Both the position numbers and the translations under genes were made by a program. A stretch of 64,000 nucleotides of DNA from Anaerolineae bacterium (GTDB lineage: Bacteria; Chloroflexota; Anaerolineae; Aggregatilineales; Phototrophicaceae), in the NCBI GenBank assembly GCA_022820665.1, contig JAJEFB010000052.1, forward strand, positions 1 through 64,000, written 5' to 3'. Shown piece by piece: positions 17,371 to 25,633 of this stretch; position 1 is the stretch's first letter, and the number at the start of each line of letters is the position of its first letter. The notes below the pieces were generated by a model. It saw nothing but the letters and a program-made list of their open reading frames with translations. It was not told where the DNA came from and ran no database searches.

Positions 17371-18095
17371 GCCTTCCCCTTGTTGCTGGGATCTTTACGC
17401 CGTTTCGCCGGCGGGTATCCCAAGCGGAACACTGTCATGGTCCCGCCGAACATAACACGGTCGCCATCTCGGAGTTCACGCGCTTTGCCGCCGATGACCG
17501 GGCGCCGGTTGACAGAGGTGCCGTTGGCGCTGCCCAAATCGAAGAGCTTCCAGCAATGCTTTTCTTTGACCAGGAAGGCGTGCGGACGCGAGACCGTCGG
17601 GTCCTGCAGGGTGATCTCCCAATTGGCATTTGGCGTGGAGCGCCCAATGTATATTTCTTCTTTCAACAGCGCAAACACTTGTCCTCGCTGCGGTCCTTTG
17701 ACTATACGCAATGAAGCTCGGTCGTTGGCAACCATCGATACCAGTTCCAGCGCGTCTTTGGCTGGCGTCGCCCGCGGATCGAGCAGCTTGAGCATCGAGA
17801 CGAAGAGGTGGATTTCATCGCCGATCTCCAGGTTGCTTGAGCCCTCGACGCGCAGTCCGTTGACATAGGTCCCGTTGGCGCTATCCAGGTCGTCAATGAT
17901 GAACTCCCCGTCGCGACATGTTAGCACCGCGTGCATGCGCGAAATATGGCTTTCGCCAATGTGAATGTCATTGGATGCGGAACGTCCGATGGTCGCGCTC
18001 ACGCCCTCGCGCAGGAGGAACTCGCGCGTGGCGCCGGAGTAAGGCTCCAGCCACACCAGTTTGGCTTTTGCTTCGCCTTGATGTTCAGCCATCAA
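17367..18095 (-). CDS. Protein with two FHA domains
   Basis: 242 residues. FHA1 (about 28-98) has the core ATIGRSASNDIHIGESHISR and ANGTYVNG. FHA2 (about 145-215) has IYIGRSTPNANWEI, SRPHA and ANGTSVN. The GR, SxxH and NG residues needed for phosphothreonine recognition are present in both. It has no kinase, membrane or export segment. It is first in a two-gene operon with a sulfatase, an odd pairing. A partner kinase could be the atypical one at 54,497, but there is no direct link. The promoter is at 18,127-18,135. Confidence 0.9.
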   Translation of the reverse strand: MMAEHQGEAKAKLVWLEPYSGATREFLLREGVSATIGRSASNDIHIGESHISRMHAVLTCRDGEFIIDDLDSANGTYVNGLRVEGSSNLEIGDEIHLFVSMLKLLDPRATPAKDALELVSMVANDRASLRIVKGPQRGQVFALLKEEIYIGRSTPNANWEITLQDPTVSRPHAFLVKEKHCWKLFDLGSANGTSVNRRPVIGGKARELRDGDRVMFGGTMTVFRLGYPPAKRRKDPSNKGKA

Positions 18096-18126
18096 GGGAT
18101 TCCTGATCTGTGAACAAGTGCTGGGG

Positions 18127-18135
18127 ATTGTAACA
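18127..18135 (-). promoter_or_regulatory. Extended -10 promoter (TGTTACAAT) for the FHA-sulfatase operon
   Basis: Minus-strand TG, one base, TACAAT, 31 nt before the FHA gene ATG at 18,095. No clear -35. Confidence 0.6.
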
Positions 18136-18188
18136 CAATGCGCTGGAAGGGGGGTAAAAGCGAAATACTAGGCGGTTCTTAGCCCGGA

Positions 18189-18658
18189 TTATTTGTAGTC
18201 TGGACAGAGATCGTATATCTTCAAGCCAATATCCCCAAGTTGCGACTTGTCTCGGGACCAGCCTCGGTCGGTTGCGACAAATATCGTTGCTTTCGGATCA
18301 CTGGCTAGAGCAACCGCAACAAACTTCCTGTCGGCTGGGTCACTTAAGAAAATGGAATCGGGTAGAACTGCGTGACCATTTTTGTCAAATTCGACGTTCA
18401 CTCCAACAAGTCGCACAGTAGATTCTGTCTCCAGTCTATTTAACAACTGTTCCGCAAATCCGTTTTTCGGATATTTTTTCGGTACTCCAAAATTATTTGA
18501 TAGCTCCAATCTACCAGCAAGCGATCAACGCCATTCACGAATCGCTCAAGCCATTCTCTGCATGTTTTAATGCAATTCACTTCTTCTTTTGCTAATCCTT
18601 CTGTTATCAATCTGTCGGCGACAATCCAAACATTTGCATCAATGACGACGTCAAGCAC
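18189..18658 (-). pseudogene. PIN-domain nuclease of ATPase-PIN module 1, frameshifted
   Basis: Two overlapping frames together encode one PIN protein of about 156 residues. The first frame gives VLDVVIDANVW through ILEYRKN. The second continues with GFAEQLLNRLE, FLSDPADRKFVAVAL and FVATDRGW. All four acidic PIN positions are seen (D of IDAN, E of LEY, D of PADR, D of ATDR). The break maps to an A6 run (minus strand; T6 at 18,474-18,479). One added base restores EYRKKYPKNG, which matches the EYRNNMYPDPKG of the intact homologue at 42,619. The start is a GTG at 18,658, overlapping the ATPase stop by 8 bp. It could be a true inactivation, a slippage site or a sequencing error. Confidence 0.75.
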
Positions 18659-19979
18659 GAACGCTCTCCCGATGAAGTCTTTCAAAGGCTGCTTTGCTCA
18701 TGCTGTGGATATCCCCGCTGATATCGCCAAGGAAGTTTTCAGGCCAATTGGCGATCTGGCCGAATCGGTCGATACCAACTTCGCTAATCGCCGAACCCGC
18801 ATCTCCTGTCTGACAGAAGTACATCTTAATGTTCGCTGGCGTCGCGAAGGCGGGCCGCGCTTCGGCAACGCGTCGCTGCAAGCGTCGCAGAATATGCTCA
18901 CTGTGACTTTCGACAATGAGTTGTAATCGTCGTGTCTCGGCGGCATAAAGCAATAGATCAGCCAGCGCGCTCTGCGCGTTGGGGTGCAAATGCAGTTCCG
19001 GTTGCTCCAGCAGCACAATTGATCCTTCCGGCGCCGAGAGAAGCATCGTGATCACGGGCAGCACCTGCGACACGCCGAATCCGACGTCTGCCACCGATGT
19101 CTCGATACCGCCAACTGTTGCGGTGGCTTCGTACCATCTATCATAGGGATCTATAGATTTGATCTGGAACGTATCGACCAAATTCATTTCTTGGAGACAT
19201 TTGGTTACATTGGAATATAGCAGACCATCATCGCGGTGCGATGCGATCAGTGATTGAATTGTGTTAGCGCCGCCCGATTCGATTATCGCTGGTTTACCCC
19301 CCGTCCACAAATAGAGACGTTCTGGTCGCGCCCGTAGCGGCCCCATATAAATAATCTTTTCTATGTTTCTTTCGAATTCGCCGTTCAAATTGAGTATCGA
19401 AACTTGTTCCCTCTCTTGCGGTCCGTATTTCGCGGTCCAAGGTACAATGTAGCAACTCTTTGGAGGCTCAATGATCTCGTAATCTTCATCATTTTCCGCA
19501 AATGAAGTCGTCATTCGATAACTGTTTTCTGCGTCACGCCAGATCTTGACATATTCTGTCGCAGCTTCGAATGATTCCACTTCATACGCCAGTTCTTGTA
19601 TGTAAGTTCGCTCATTGATTCCCCAGATTACTTCATATCCGATAGACTTGAGCCTACGTTCATTGGTTTCGAAGTTTAGCGATGTGAAATAGATGATTTT
19701 AGACGTATCCCACTTCAGACGAATGCCCACGTATTTGCCGAGATCATGTTCAAAGACCAAATCCTGGTAACTGCCAAATTTGACATAATCATTATCGCCA
19801 CCAAAGTTAATATGTTGATCCGGATCAAATCCACGCGCCGTTTGCTTGAGCATCAGAAGCGACTGCAAAATGGCCGTCTTGCCCGAACTGTTTGTCCCGA
19901 AAAACAACGTAATCGGCGCGAGATCGATATCAAGCGCTTGCCAGCATTTGAAGTTTTTCAGACCAATCTTGCGGAGCAT
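18651..19979 (-). CDS. ABC-type ATPase (AAA_15/DUF3696 type) of ATPase-PIN module 1
   Basis: 442 residues. Walker A is G28-T-N-S-S-G-K-T35. A signature-like VGFGVSQVLPVITMLL, Walker B SIVLLEQPELHLHP and a SHSEHILRRLQRR switch segment follow, as in OLD/RecF-like ABC ATPases. The C-terminal FGQIANWPENFLGD piece is characteristic of DUF3696 proteins. The middle (about 60-260) is variable and AT-richer than neighbouring genes. The PIN gene overlaps its end by 8 bp. The role is probably to sense or load a signal and control the nuclease. The second copy at 41,262 shares all motifs. Confidence 0.85.
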   Translation of the reverse strand: MLRKIGLKNFKCWQALDIDLAPITLFFGTNSSGKTAILQSLLMLKQTARGFDPDQHINFGGDNDYVKFGSYQDLVFEHDLGKYVGIRLKWDTSKIIYFTSLNFETNERRLKSIGYEVIWGINERTYIQELAYEVESFEAATEYVKIWRDAENSYRMTTSFAENDEDYEIIEPPKSCYIVPWTAKYGPQEREQVSILNLNGEFERNIEKIIYMGPLRARPERLYLWTGGKPAIIESGGANTIQSLIASHRDDGLLYSNVTKCLQEMNLVDTFQIKSIDPYDRWYEATATVGGIETSVADVGFGVSQVLPVITMLLSAPEGSIVLLEQPELHLHPNAQSALADLLLYAAETRRLQLIVESHSEHILRRLQRRVAEARPAFATPANIKMYFCQTGDAGSAISEVGIDRFGQIANWPENFLGDISGDIHSMSKAAFERLHRESVRA

Positions 19980-20009
19980 GAGGGTCTCTCCCGGCTGCGC
20001 GTCAACTAG

Positions 20010-20018
20010 AGTATAGCA
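20010..20018 (-). promoter_or_regulatory. Extended -10 promoter (TGCTATACT) for ATPase-PIN module 1
   Basis: Minus strand, 30 nt before the ATPase ATG at 19,979. The ribosome site GGGAGAGACCCTC lies between. No -35 is recognisable. Confidence 0.6.
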
Positions 20019-20057
20019 GAGTTTGCCGCGCGTCCGAATCTAGTCGCTTGGGGTCGA

Positions 20058-21596
20058 CTAGCCCTCGATAATCGCGGTAGCGTCTTCGCCCAGCGCCACC
20101 ATCACGCCCTCGGCGATCAAGCCGTCGCCGGCGCGCACGATCCGCTCGTCCGGCAAGCCCAGCAACTGCGCGATGTAACGCGCCGTCCAGAGGTGCCGGC
20201 CGCCATAGTTGCGAATCTCGGTCCGTTCGAGATCGCTGGACGTGTCGTTGCCAACGCCAGTCACCAGAACGCCCTTGGCGATTAGCCATTCGCGCGTCGC
20301 GCCCGCCAATCCGAAGATCTGTGTGCCATTGTAAACGTAGATCGGCGCCGCCTCGGCGTCGGCGCGCGCTTTGATTTCGGCCGGCGACAACTGAATGTGA
20401 GGATAGAACGTGCGCTGAATCAGTTCGCTGATCGCGGCGTAGTCGGGAAACAAGACGGATTCGCCGCTAGGGCTCAGACCATCGTTGACATAAAGATTAT
20501 TCACCACCTCGAAGCGAATGTCTTCGCGCTTGATTTGGCCCATCAGTTGACCCAGCGCCAGTATGTCATTCAATTCGAGATTGGTGCGGTAGTTGTTGGA
20601 GAGTTCGCTCCACAATTCCGGGGCATTGGCGACCAAGTTGACGATGCCGCCAGCGCTTAGCACCTCCGCGCGCACGGCATCGAGGACTTGCTGCTGGCGC
20701 CTGGCTCTATCGAAGTCTCCGCCCTCTGTGGCGCGCGTGCGGGCATACTGCAGCAGCGTCTCCGCGTTCATGCGCTGTTCCCCGGGCTCGAAAACAACGT
20801 GAATCATGCCGTAGCCAGCGTCGGGATAAAACGGGTCGTTGATACTTTCCCTCACCGTAACTGGCACGCCATCCGGCGCCAATACATCGACGATAGTGGT
20901 GAACACGTCGAAGTTGATTAAGATGTATTTGTCGACATTCACCCCAAAATTCGTCGAGACTGTTTCCATCGCGAGAGCGGGACCGCCGCCGCCCGGGTAG
21001 GCATCGCGGTCGCCGATGAAATTGGCGGTATTCAATCGGTTGGCTTCGTATCCGGGTATTGTCACCCACAGGTCGCGCAGCAAGGACAGCACGCCGACCG
21101 TTTTACGCACGGGGTCAATGCTCATCAAGATCATTGTATCTGTTCGGAAGGGACCGGTCTCGCCGGTGGCGCTGCGCTGGTCAATCCCTAGAAGCAGGAT
21201 GCGAATCTGGCGGGGGTCTGTGATGATCGGCAAGTCGGGTGCAGGCAGCGCGTCGGTCGGCGGAAGCGCTGTTGCCGGGTCGATGAGGTCGAATGAGGAT
21301 GTGACGACGGGCGGAGGCTCGTTCTTTTGGGAGTCGATCGCGGGGACATCCGTGACGAGCGGCGTCAATATAAGCAGCGGCGCGCTGCCGTTCTCCGATG
21401 GATCCACCGAGCCCGCGTCGGCGCAGGGCCACTGGCCCGTAATCAGACAGCGCAGCGTCAGCGACGGATCGCCGACTTCTTGCAAGTCGATTGCCGTCTG
21501 TCTTGTCAGGCTAAATGACGTTAGGGAGCAGAGGCCTGTCCCGAGGACCAGGACGAGCAAACCCAAGATTCCCAATAGCCAACCAGGTATGCGCAT
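20058..21596 (-). CDS. LytR-CpsA-Psr (LCP) family protein with LytR_C domain
   Basis: 512 residues. One N-terminal membrane helix (about 4-30), a variable Pro/Asp-rich linker, then the LCP domain (about 140-330): ILLLGIDQR, RTDTMILMSIDP, VLSLLRDLWVTIPG with the catalytic Arg region, and RTRATEGGDFDRARRQQQVL. A LytR_C domain (about 395-505) follows with IYVYNGTQIFGLAGAT. LCP enzymes attach undecaprenyl-linked glycopolymers to the cell wall, or transfer them, outside the membrane. An extended -10 and a leader hairpin precede the gene. Confidence 0.93.
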   Translation of the reverse strand: MRIPGWLLGILGLLVLVLGTGLCSLTSFSLTRQTAIDLQEVGDPSLTLRCLITGQWPCADAGSVDPSENGSAPLLILTPLVTDVPAIDSQKNEPPPVVTSSFDLIDPATALPPTDALPAPDLPIITDPRQIRILLLGIDQRSATGETGPFRTDTMILMSIDPVRKTVGVLSLLRDLWVTIPGYEANRLNTANFIGDRDAYPGGGGPALAMETVSTNFGVNVDKYILINFDVFTTIVDVLAPDGVPVTVRESINDPFYPDAGYGMIHVVFEPGEQRMNAETLLQYARTRATEGGDFDRARRQQQVLDAVRAEVLSAGGIVNLVANAPELWSELSNNYRTNLELNDILALGQLMGQIKREDIRFEVVNNLYVNDGLSPSGESVLFPDYAAISELIQRTFYPHIQLSPAEIKARADAEAAPIYVYNGTQIFGLAGATREWLIAKGVLVTGVGNDTSSDLERTEIRNYGGRHLWTARYIAQLLGLPDERIVRAGDGLIAEGVMVALGEDATAIIEG

Positions 21597-21611
21597 TTAA
21601 TGTGGCCTATG

Positions 21612-21640
21612 CCGGCGCCGGCTCGACATTGCGGCGCCGG
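21612..21640. other. Strong GC hairpin in the LCP gene leader
   Basis: CCGGCGCCG (21,612-21,620) pairs perfectly with CGGCGCCGG (21,632-21,640) around an 11-nt loop. It lies between the predicted transcription start (about 21,657) and the ATG at 21,596, so it would form in the 5' untranslated mRNA. There is no T-run, so it is not a simple terminator. Confidence 0.5.
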
Positions 21641-21663
21641 TCTTCGCGGTTAAACGGACGCGC

Positions 21664-21672
21664 ATTATATCA
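21664..21672 (-). promoter_or_regulatory. Extended -10 promoter (TGATATAAT) for the LCP gene
   Basis: Minus-strand TG, one base and a perfect TATAAT, 68 nt before the LCP start. It lies just past the end of the upstream gene at 21,705. Confidence 0.65.
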
Positions 21673-21704
21673 TAGCATGTCGAATGTCTGGCACGAGACT
21701 TTTC

Positions 21705-22268
21705 TTAGGGCTTGGCTACGCGGCTTTGGCGCAGACTGCCAACGTATGCATTGCTATCGGGAATGTGGACCGGCAAGTGCCGATACATGGGTCGAGGGGG
21801 CGTTACCATGATGCTTTCGATCATACCGCCCAGGTCCTCGCCCCCGCGCGTCGGATAGAATGCCGGTTCGCGCCACTGCTCATCCAGCATATCGGCCAGC
21901 GCCGATTCCAGCTCCGCGCTCTTCTGCCGATATTCGCCAATCTGCTCGTCCAGGCTGAGGCGCGCGCGGTCGGCGATACCGCCATAGTGAATTTCTCGGC
22001 TGGAGCGGGCGTCATCGACGGCGTCGATCGCCCAGTGCTTTTCACCGGCGCGCCATGCGGCGATCGCCTCCAAACTTAGCGCTTCGTAGCATATGAGATG
22101 CGCGAGCAGGTCCTTGAAGGAGCATTCCTGATCGGCGTATAAGCCATATCGGATAGTGTCGCGGCGCGTCATCTCTGCGTCGGTTAAATCATCAATTAAC
22201 CTGTACACAGCGGCATGTTCAATCTTTAACAACCGCAACGCCTCGTCTCGATTAACAGACGCCAACAT
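21705..22268 (-). CDS. DinB/ClbS-like four-helix protein
   Basis: 187 residues. The N-terminal helix with MLASVNRDEALRLLKIEHAA, the SFKDLLAHLICYEALSLEAI segment and the WRAGEK loop resemble the ClbS/DfsB and DinB four-helix bundles. In related proteins a His from the LAHL helix and later His residues may bind a metal. The family includes detoxifying or damage-inducible hydrolases and transferases; the substrate here is unknown. The ribosome site AAGGAGTTGAAAG precedes the ATG. It stands alone, divergent from gatC. Confidence 0.72.
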   Translation of the reverse strand: MLASVNRDEALRLLKIEHAAVYRLIDDLTDAEMTRRDTIRYGLYADQECSFKDLLAHLICYEALSLEAIAAWRAGEKHWAIDAVDDARSSREIHYGGIADRARLSLDEQIGEYRQKSAELESALADMLDEQWREPAFYPTRGGEDLGGMIESIMVTPPRPMYRHLPVHIPDSNAYVGSLRQSRVAKP

Positions 22269-22348
22269 CTTTCAACTCCTTGGATTGCTAGTCTTAGGTT
22301 CGAGTGTACACGAAACTGCCAGCGCTTTCGAGATTTCCGATATTCTGA

Positions 22349-22357
22349 TGCTACAAT
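22349..22357 (+). promoter_or_regulatory. Extended -10 promoter (TGCTACAAT) for gatC
   Basis: TG, one base, TACAAT; predicted start about 22,364. The gatC ATG at 22,419 has GGGGA upstream. Confidence 0.6.
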
Positions 22358-22418
22358 CTAGCGCATTCCAGGGTTACACTTGCGGCATTATCCAGAATAT
22401 CGACGTTGGGGACATGAT

Positions 22419-22721
22419 ATGTCAGAGTCGATACTTTCGGCGGAAGATGTGCGCGCCATTGCCGATTTGGCTCGCCTCGATCTGAGCGACGAAGATGTCC
22501 AGCTCTATCAGCAGCAGTTGTCTGCGATACTGGGTTACTTCCAGAAGCTCGAAGAACTGGATACATCGCATATCGATCCGACCTCGTCGGTCCTGCCCTT
22601 GACCAACGTTTTGCGCCCGGATTCGGCGGGTGCTGCCTTGCCGCTTGACGATGTGGTCGCCAACGCGCCCGATAGCGATGGCGAACAATTTCGCGTACGC
22701 GCGGTTCTCGATAGCGACTAG
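22419..22721 (+). CDS. gatC: Asp/Glu-tRNA(Asn/Gln) amidotransferase subunit C
   Basis: 100 residues, standard GatC length. Family features are an LSAEDVRAIADLARLDLSDE start, LGYFQKLEELDTSHIDPTSS in the middle and LRPDSAG near the end. GatC wraps the GatA-GatB interface of the enzyme that amidates misacylated Glu-tRNA(Gln) or Asp-tRNA(Asn). The ATG at 22,419 is chosen for its ribosome site and the family N-terminus. gatA and gatB are not adjacent; a nitrilase gene follows after 66 bp, so gatC is an orphan locus here. Confidence 0.93.
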   Translation: MSESILSAEDVRAIADLARLDLSDEDVQLYQQQLSAILGYFQKLEELDTSHIDPTSSVLPLTNVLRPDSAGAALPLDDVVANAPDSDGEQFRVRAVLDSD

Positions 22722-22787
22722 GGTCCAGCAGCGTCGTTTCGCGAAACTTCCGCCATTCTTGGCAGACAGATTTCAATACGGGAAAGC

Positions 22788-23732
22788 ATGATCGTGTCAA
22801 ATGCAATCAGAGCCGCCATTATCCAGGCTCGCGCTCCCTACTATGATCTGTCCAGATGCCTTGAAAAAGGCTGCTCGCTCATTGGAGAGGCGGCTCGCAA
22901 CGGCGCGCAACTAATCACGCTAGGCGAAACCTGGTTCCCCGGTTACCCGGCTTGGCTGGACTATGCGCCCGCTGCCGCGCTATGGGATCATGCGCCGACC
23001 AAAGTCGTTTATGCGCGGCTCTGCGAAAACAGCATGACGATCGACGGTCCGGAATTGCTGCGGATCCGTACGCTGGCCAAGGACCTTGACGTCGTCCTTG
23101 TGCTGGGCATCAATGAGCGAGTGCTCAAGGGGCGCGGCAACCGCAGCCTCTACAATAGCCTGCTCGTCATTGACGCGGACGGCAAACTGGTAAATCACCA
23201 TCGCAAGCTGCGGCCGACATTTAGCGAGCAGATGCTATGGGCGCAAGGCGATGGCGCCGGCTTGAAAGCCGCGGACACGGCGGCCGGTCGCGTAGGCGGT
23301 TTGATCTGTTGGGAACATTGGATGCCGCATGCGCGGCAAGCCTTGCACCTCAGCAATGAGCTCGTTCATGTGGCGCTTTGGCCAGCCGTGAAAGACAGCC
23401 ATCTGATCGCCAGTCGTCATTACGCATTTGAGGGGCGCGCTTTTGTCCTGGCCGCCGGCAGCATTCTCACCGTTGCCGATATTCCACAGGAACTCGCGTT
23501 GAGCGATGCTTTGCGCGCTCAACCGGAGTCGCTCCTTTTGCATGGGGGCAGCGCCATCATTGGTCCGGATGGCGAGTATCTGGTGGAGCCGGTTGCTGGC
23601 GAGGAAACTATCATCTACGCCGATCTCGACCCGCGGCGCATATTGGAGGAACAGATGACCCTCGACGTCACCGGCGGTTACGCGCGCGACGATGTCTTCA
23701 GCTTTGAAGTGAATCGCCGGCGTTTGGAATAG
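22788..23732 (+). CDS. Nitrilase (carbon-nitrogen hydrolase, nitrilase branch)
   Basis: 314 residues. The catalytic triad is visible: E47 in TLGETWFPGYPAW, K140 in HHRKLRPT and C174 in GGLICWEHWMP. The sequence around E47 and C174 fits true aliphatic nitrilases/cyanide-active members rather than amidases. These enzymes turn nitriles into carboxylic acids plus ammonia. The ribosome site GGGAAAGC precedes the ATG. It may be read through from gatC. A TPP-dependent enzyme follows 226 bp later behind its own promoter. The substrate is unknown. Confidence 0.9.
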   Translation: MIVSNAIRAAIIQARAPYYDLSRCLEKGCSLIGEAARNGAQLITLGETWFPGYPAWLDYAPAAALWDHAPTKVVYARLCENSMTIDGPELLRIRTLAKDLDVVLVLGINERVLKGRGNRSLYNSLLVIDADGKLVNHHRKLRPTFSEQMLWAQGDGAGLKAADTAAGRVGGLICWEHWMPHARQALHLSNELVHVALWPAVKDSHLIASRHYAFEGRAFVLAAGSILTVADIPQELALSDALRAQPESLLLHGGSAIIGPDGEYLVEPVAGEETIIYADLDPRRILEEQMTLDVTGGYARDDVFSFEVNRRRLE

Positions 23733-23897
23733 GCTGAGGCGCGTCCTGCCGATTGACGCGGACTGCGACGCAATCGCCCCAGCTTGCGTAAAGAGATGTA
23801 GCGCTAAGCGTTGAAGCTCAGGAATTGGAGGCGGAACCTTGTCCGCCACCGAATGGGCGTGTCCATAGTCATCGTGTTTGACCTGGCATGGCTCGCA

Positions 23898-23906
23898 TGA
23901 TAACAT
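23898..23906 (+). promoter_or_regulatory. Extended -10 promoter (TGATAACAT) for the TPP enzyme
   Basis: TG, one base, TAACAT, 52 nt before the ATG at 23,959. No good -35. Confidence 0.45.
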
Positions 23907-23958
23907 CGGTAATGGTTCTCGCTCTGCGCTTTTGGCGCGTTAGAGGAATTGCAATCGA

Positions 23959-25593
23959 ATGAAAGTGGCTGATGCGGTTGCCAAAGTTCTCAAAGCGGAA
24001 GGGGTCGAGTACCTGTTCGCCTATCCGGTGAACCCGCTGATTGAAGCCGCGGCGAAATTGGACATCCGTCCCATTATCGTGCGACAGGAACGGATCGGAC
24101 TGCACATGGCTGATGCGATGAGCCGCGTGACCTCCGGCGAAAAGATCGGCGTATTCTGCATGCAGAGCGGACCAGGATCCGAAAATGCCTTCGGCGGCGT
24201 CGCGCAAGCCTTTGGCGATTCCGCGCCGATCGTTGTGCTGCCGGCCGGCTATCCGCGGCGCATCGCCCAGGTCCAGCCGAATTTCAGTTCCGCCGCGAAT
24301 TATCGCCAGGTGACGAAATCCTGCGAACAGGTCACCGTGACCGAAGCTGTACCGGAAGCGATGCGGCGCGCCTTTACCCAAGTCCGCAATGGCCGTCCGC
24401 GCCCAGTGCTGGTGGAATTCCCGTCTGATTTGTTTGCCGAGGAAGTCGCCGACTCCTTCGATCCGACGCCGGCGCCTGCCTTGCGCTACGGTCCGGAACG
24501 CGCGTCGATCGAAGCCGCGGCCGAGGCATTGCTTGCAGCCGAGCGCCCAGTGATCTATGCGGGCCAGGGCGTGCATTACGCAAAGGCTTGGGGTTCACTG
24601 AAAGAATTGGCTGAACTGCTTGGCGCGCCGGTGACAACGAGCTTGGGCGGCAAGAGCGCCTTCCCGGAAAATCATCCCTTGGCTTTGGGTTCCGGCGGAC
24701 GGGCGATCCCCAAGCCGGTGCATCACTACCTGGGTAAGGCGGATCTGATTTTCGGCATTGGCTGCAGTTTCACGCGAACAAGTTTTGGTATCAAGATTCC
24801 CGCTGGGAAACGGGTGATCCACGCGACAGTAGATCCAGCCGACATCAATAAAGACCTGCCCGCGGAAATCGCCCTCGTTGGCGATGCCGGCTTAATCTTA
24901 GACGGGCTGGTGGATGCTGTTCGCGCTCGTTCCAAGGGCGCGCCTGAAGCGCGCATGGCGGCGGTCGCGGCAGAAATCGCCGCGGTCAAGGCGGAATGGC
25001 TCGATCAGTGGATGCCGAAGCTCACATCGGATGAGGCGCCGCTGTCGCCTTATCGCGTCATCTGGGATTTGCTGCGGACGGTCGATGTCAAGAACACGAT
25101 CATCACGCACGATGCCGGCAGCCCGCGCGACCAATTGTCGCCCTTTTGGCAGTCCGCCGCGCCGCTAACCTACCTTGGTTGGGGCAAGACGACCCAGCTC
25201 GGTTACGGCCTTGGGCTGGCGATGGGCGCGAAACTTGCCCGCCCCGACGCGCTCTGTGTTAATGTATGGGGAGATGCCGCCATCGGTTTCACCGGGATGG
25301 ATTTCGAGACCGCTGTGCGCGAAAGAATCCCGATTTTGTCAGTGCTTTTCAACAACTTCTCAATGGCGATTGAGATTCCGATTATGCCCGTGTCCACCGA
25401 AAAGTTTCGCAGCACCGACATCTCCGGTCATTACGCGGACATGGCAAGAGCCTTCGGCGGCTACGGCGAGCGCGTCGAATCGCCCGATCAGATTATCCCG
25501 GCGATCAAGCGCGGCATCCAAAATACACAAGAAGGCCTTCCGGCGCTGCTTGAATTTATCACGGCAAAAGAAACACAGATTTCGACCTACTGA
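23959..25593 (+). CDS. Thiamine diphosphate-dependent enzyme of the acetolactate synthase-like family
   Basis: 544 residues in the usual three-domain order. The N-terminal PYR domain has the catalytic Glu in VRQERIG (E44) and a MQSGPGSENAFGG segment. The central domain is about 190-330. The C-terminal PP domain has the thiamine/Mg motif GDAAIGFTGMDFETAVRERI followed by LFNNFSM. The catalytic-Glu region and overall form suit acetolactate synthase-like or decarboxylase-like proteins, but the specific substrate residues of AHAS are not evident. There is no small regulatory subunit next door. The reaction is unassigned. Confidence 0.87.
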   Translation: MKVADAVAKVLKAEGVEYLFAYPVNPLIEAAAKLDIRPIIVRQERIGLHMADAMSRVTSGEKIGVFCMQSGPGSENAFGGVAQAFGDSAPIVVLPAGYPRRIAQVQPNFSSAANYRQVTKSCEQVTVTEAVPEAMRRAFTQVRNGRPRPVLVEFPSDLFAEEVADSFDPTPAPALRYGPERASIEAAAEALLAAERPVIYAGQGVHYAKAWGSLKELAELLGAPVTTSLGGKSAFPENHPLALGSGGRAIPKPVHHYLGKADLIFGIGCSFTRTSFGIKIPAGKRVIHATVDPADINKDLPAEIALVGDAGLILDGLVDAVRARSKGAPEARMAAVAAEIAAVKAEWLDQWMPKLTSDEAPLSPYRVIWDLLRTVDVKNTIITHDAGSPRDQLSPFWQSAAPLTYLGWGKTTQLGYGLGLAMGAKLARPDALCVNVWGDAAIGFTGMDFETAVRERIPILSVLFNNFSMAIEIPIMPVSTEKFRSTDISGHYADMARAFGGYGERVESPDQIIPAIKRGIQNTQEGLPALLEFITAKETQISTY

Positions 25594-25633
25594 TCGAAGA
25601 CGCAGGTCCATAATGTAGACGAAGGGATTCTCC

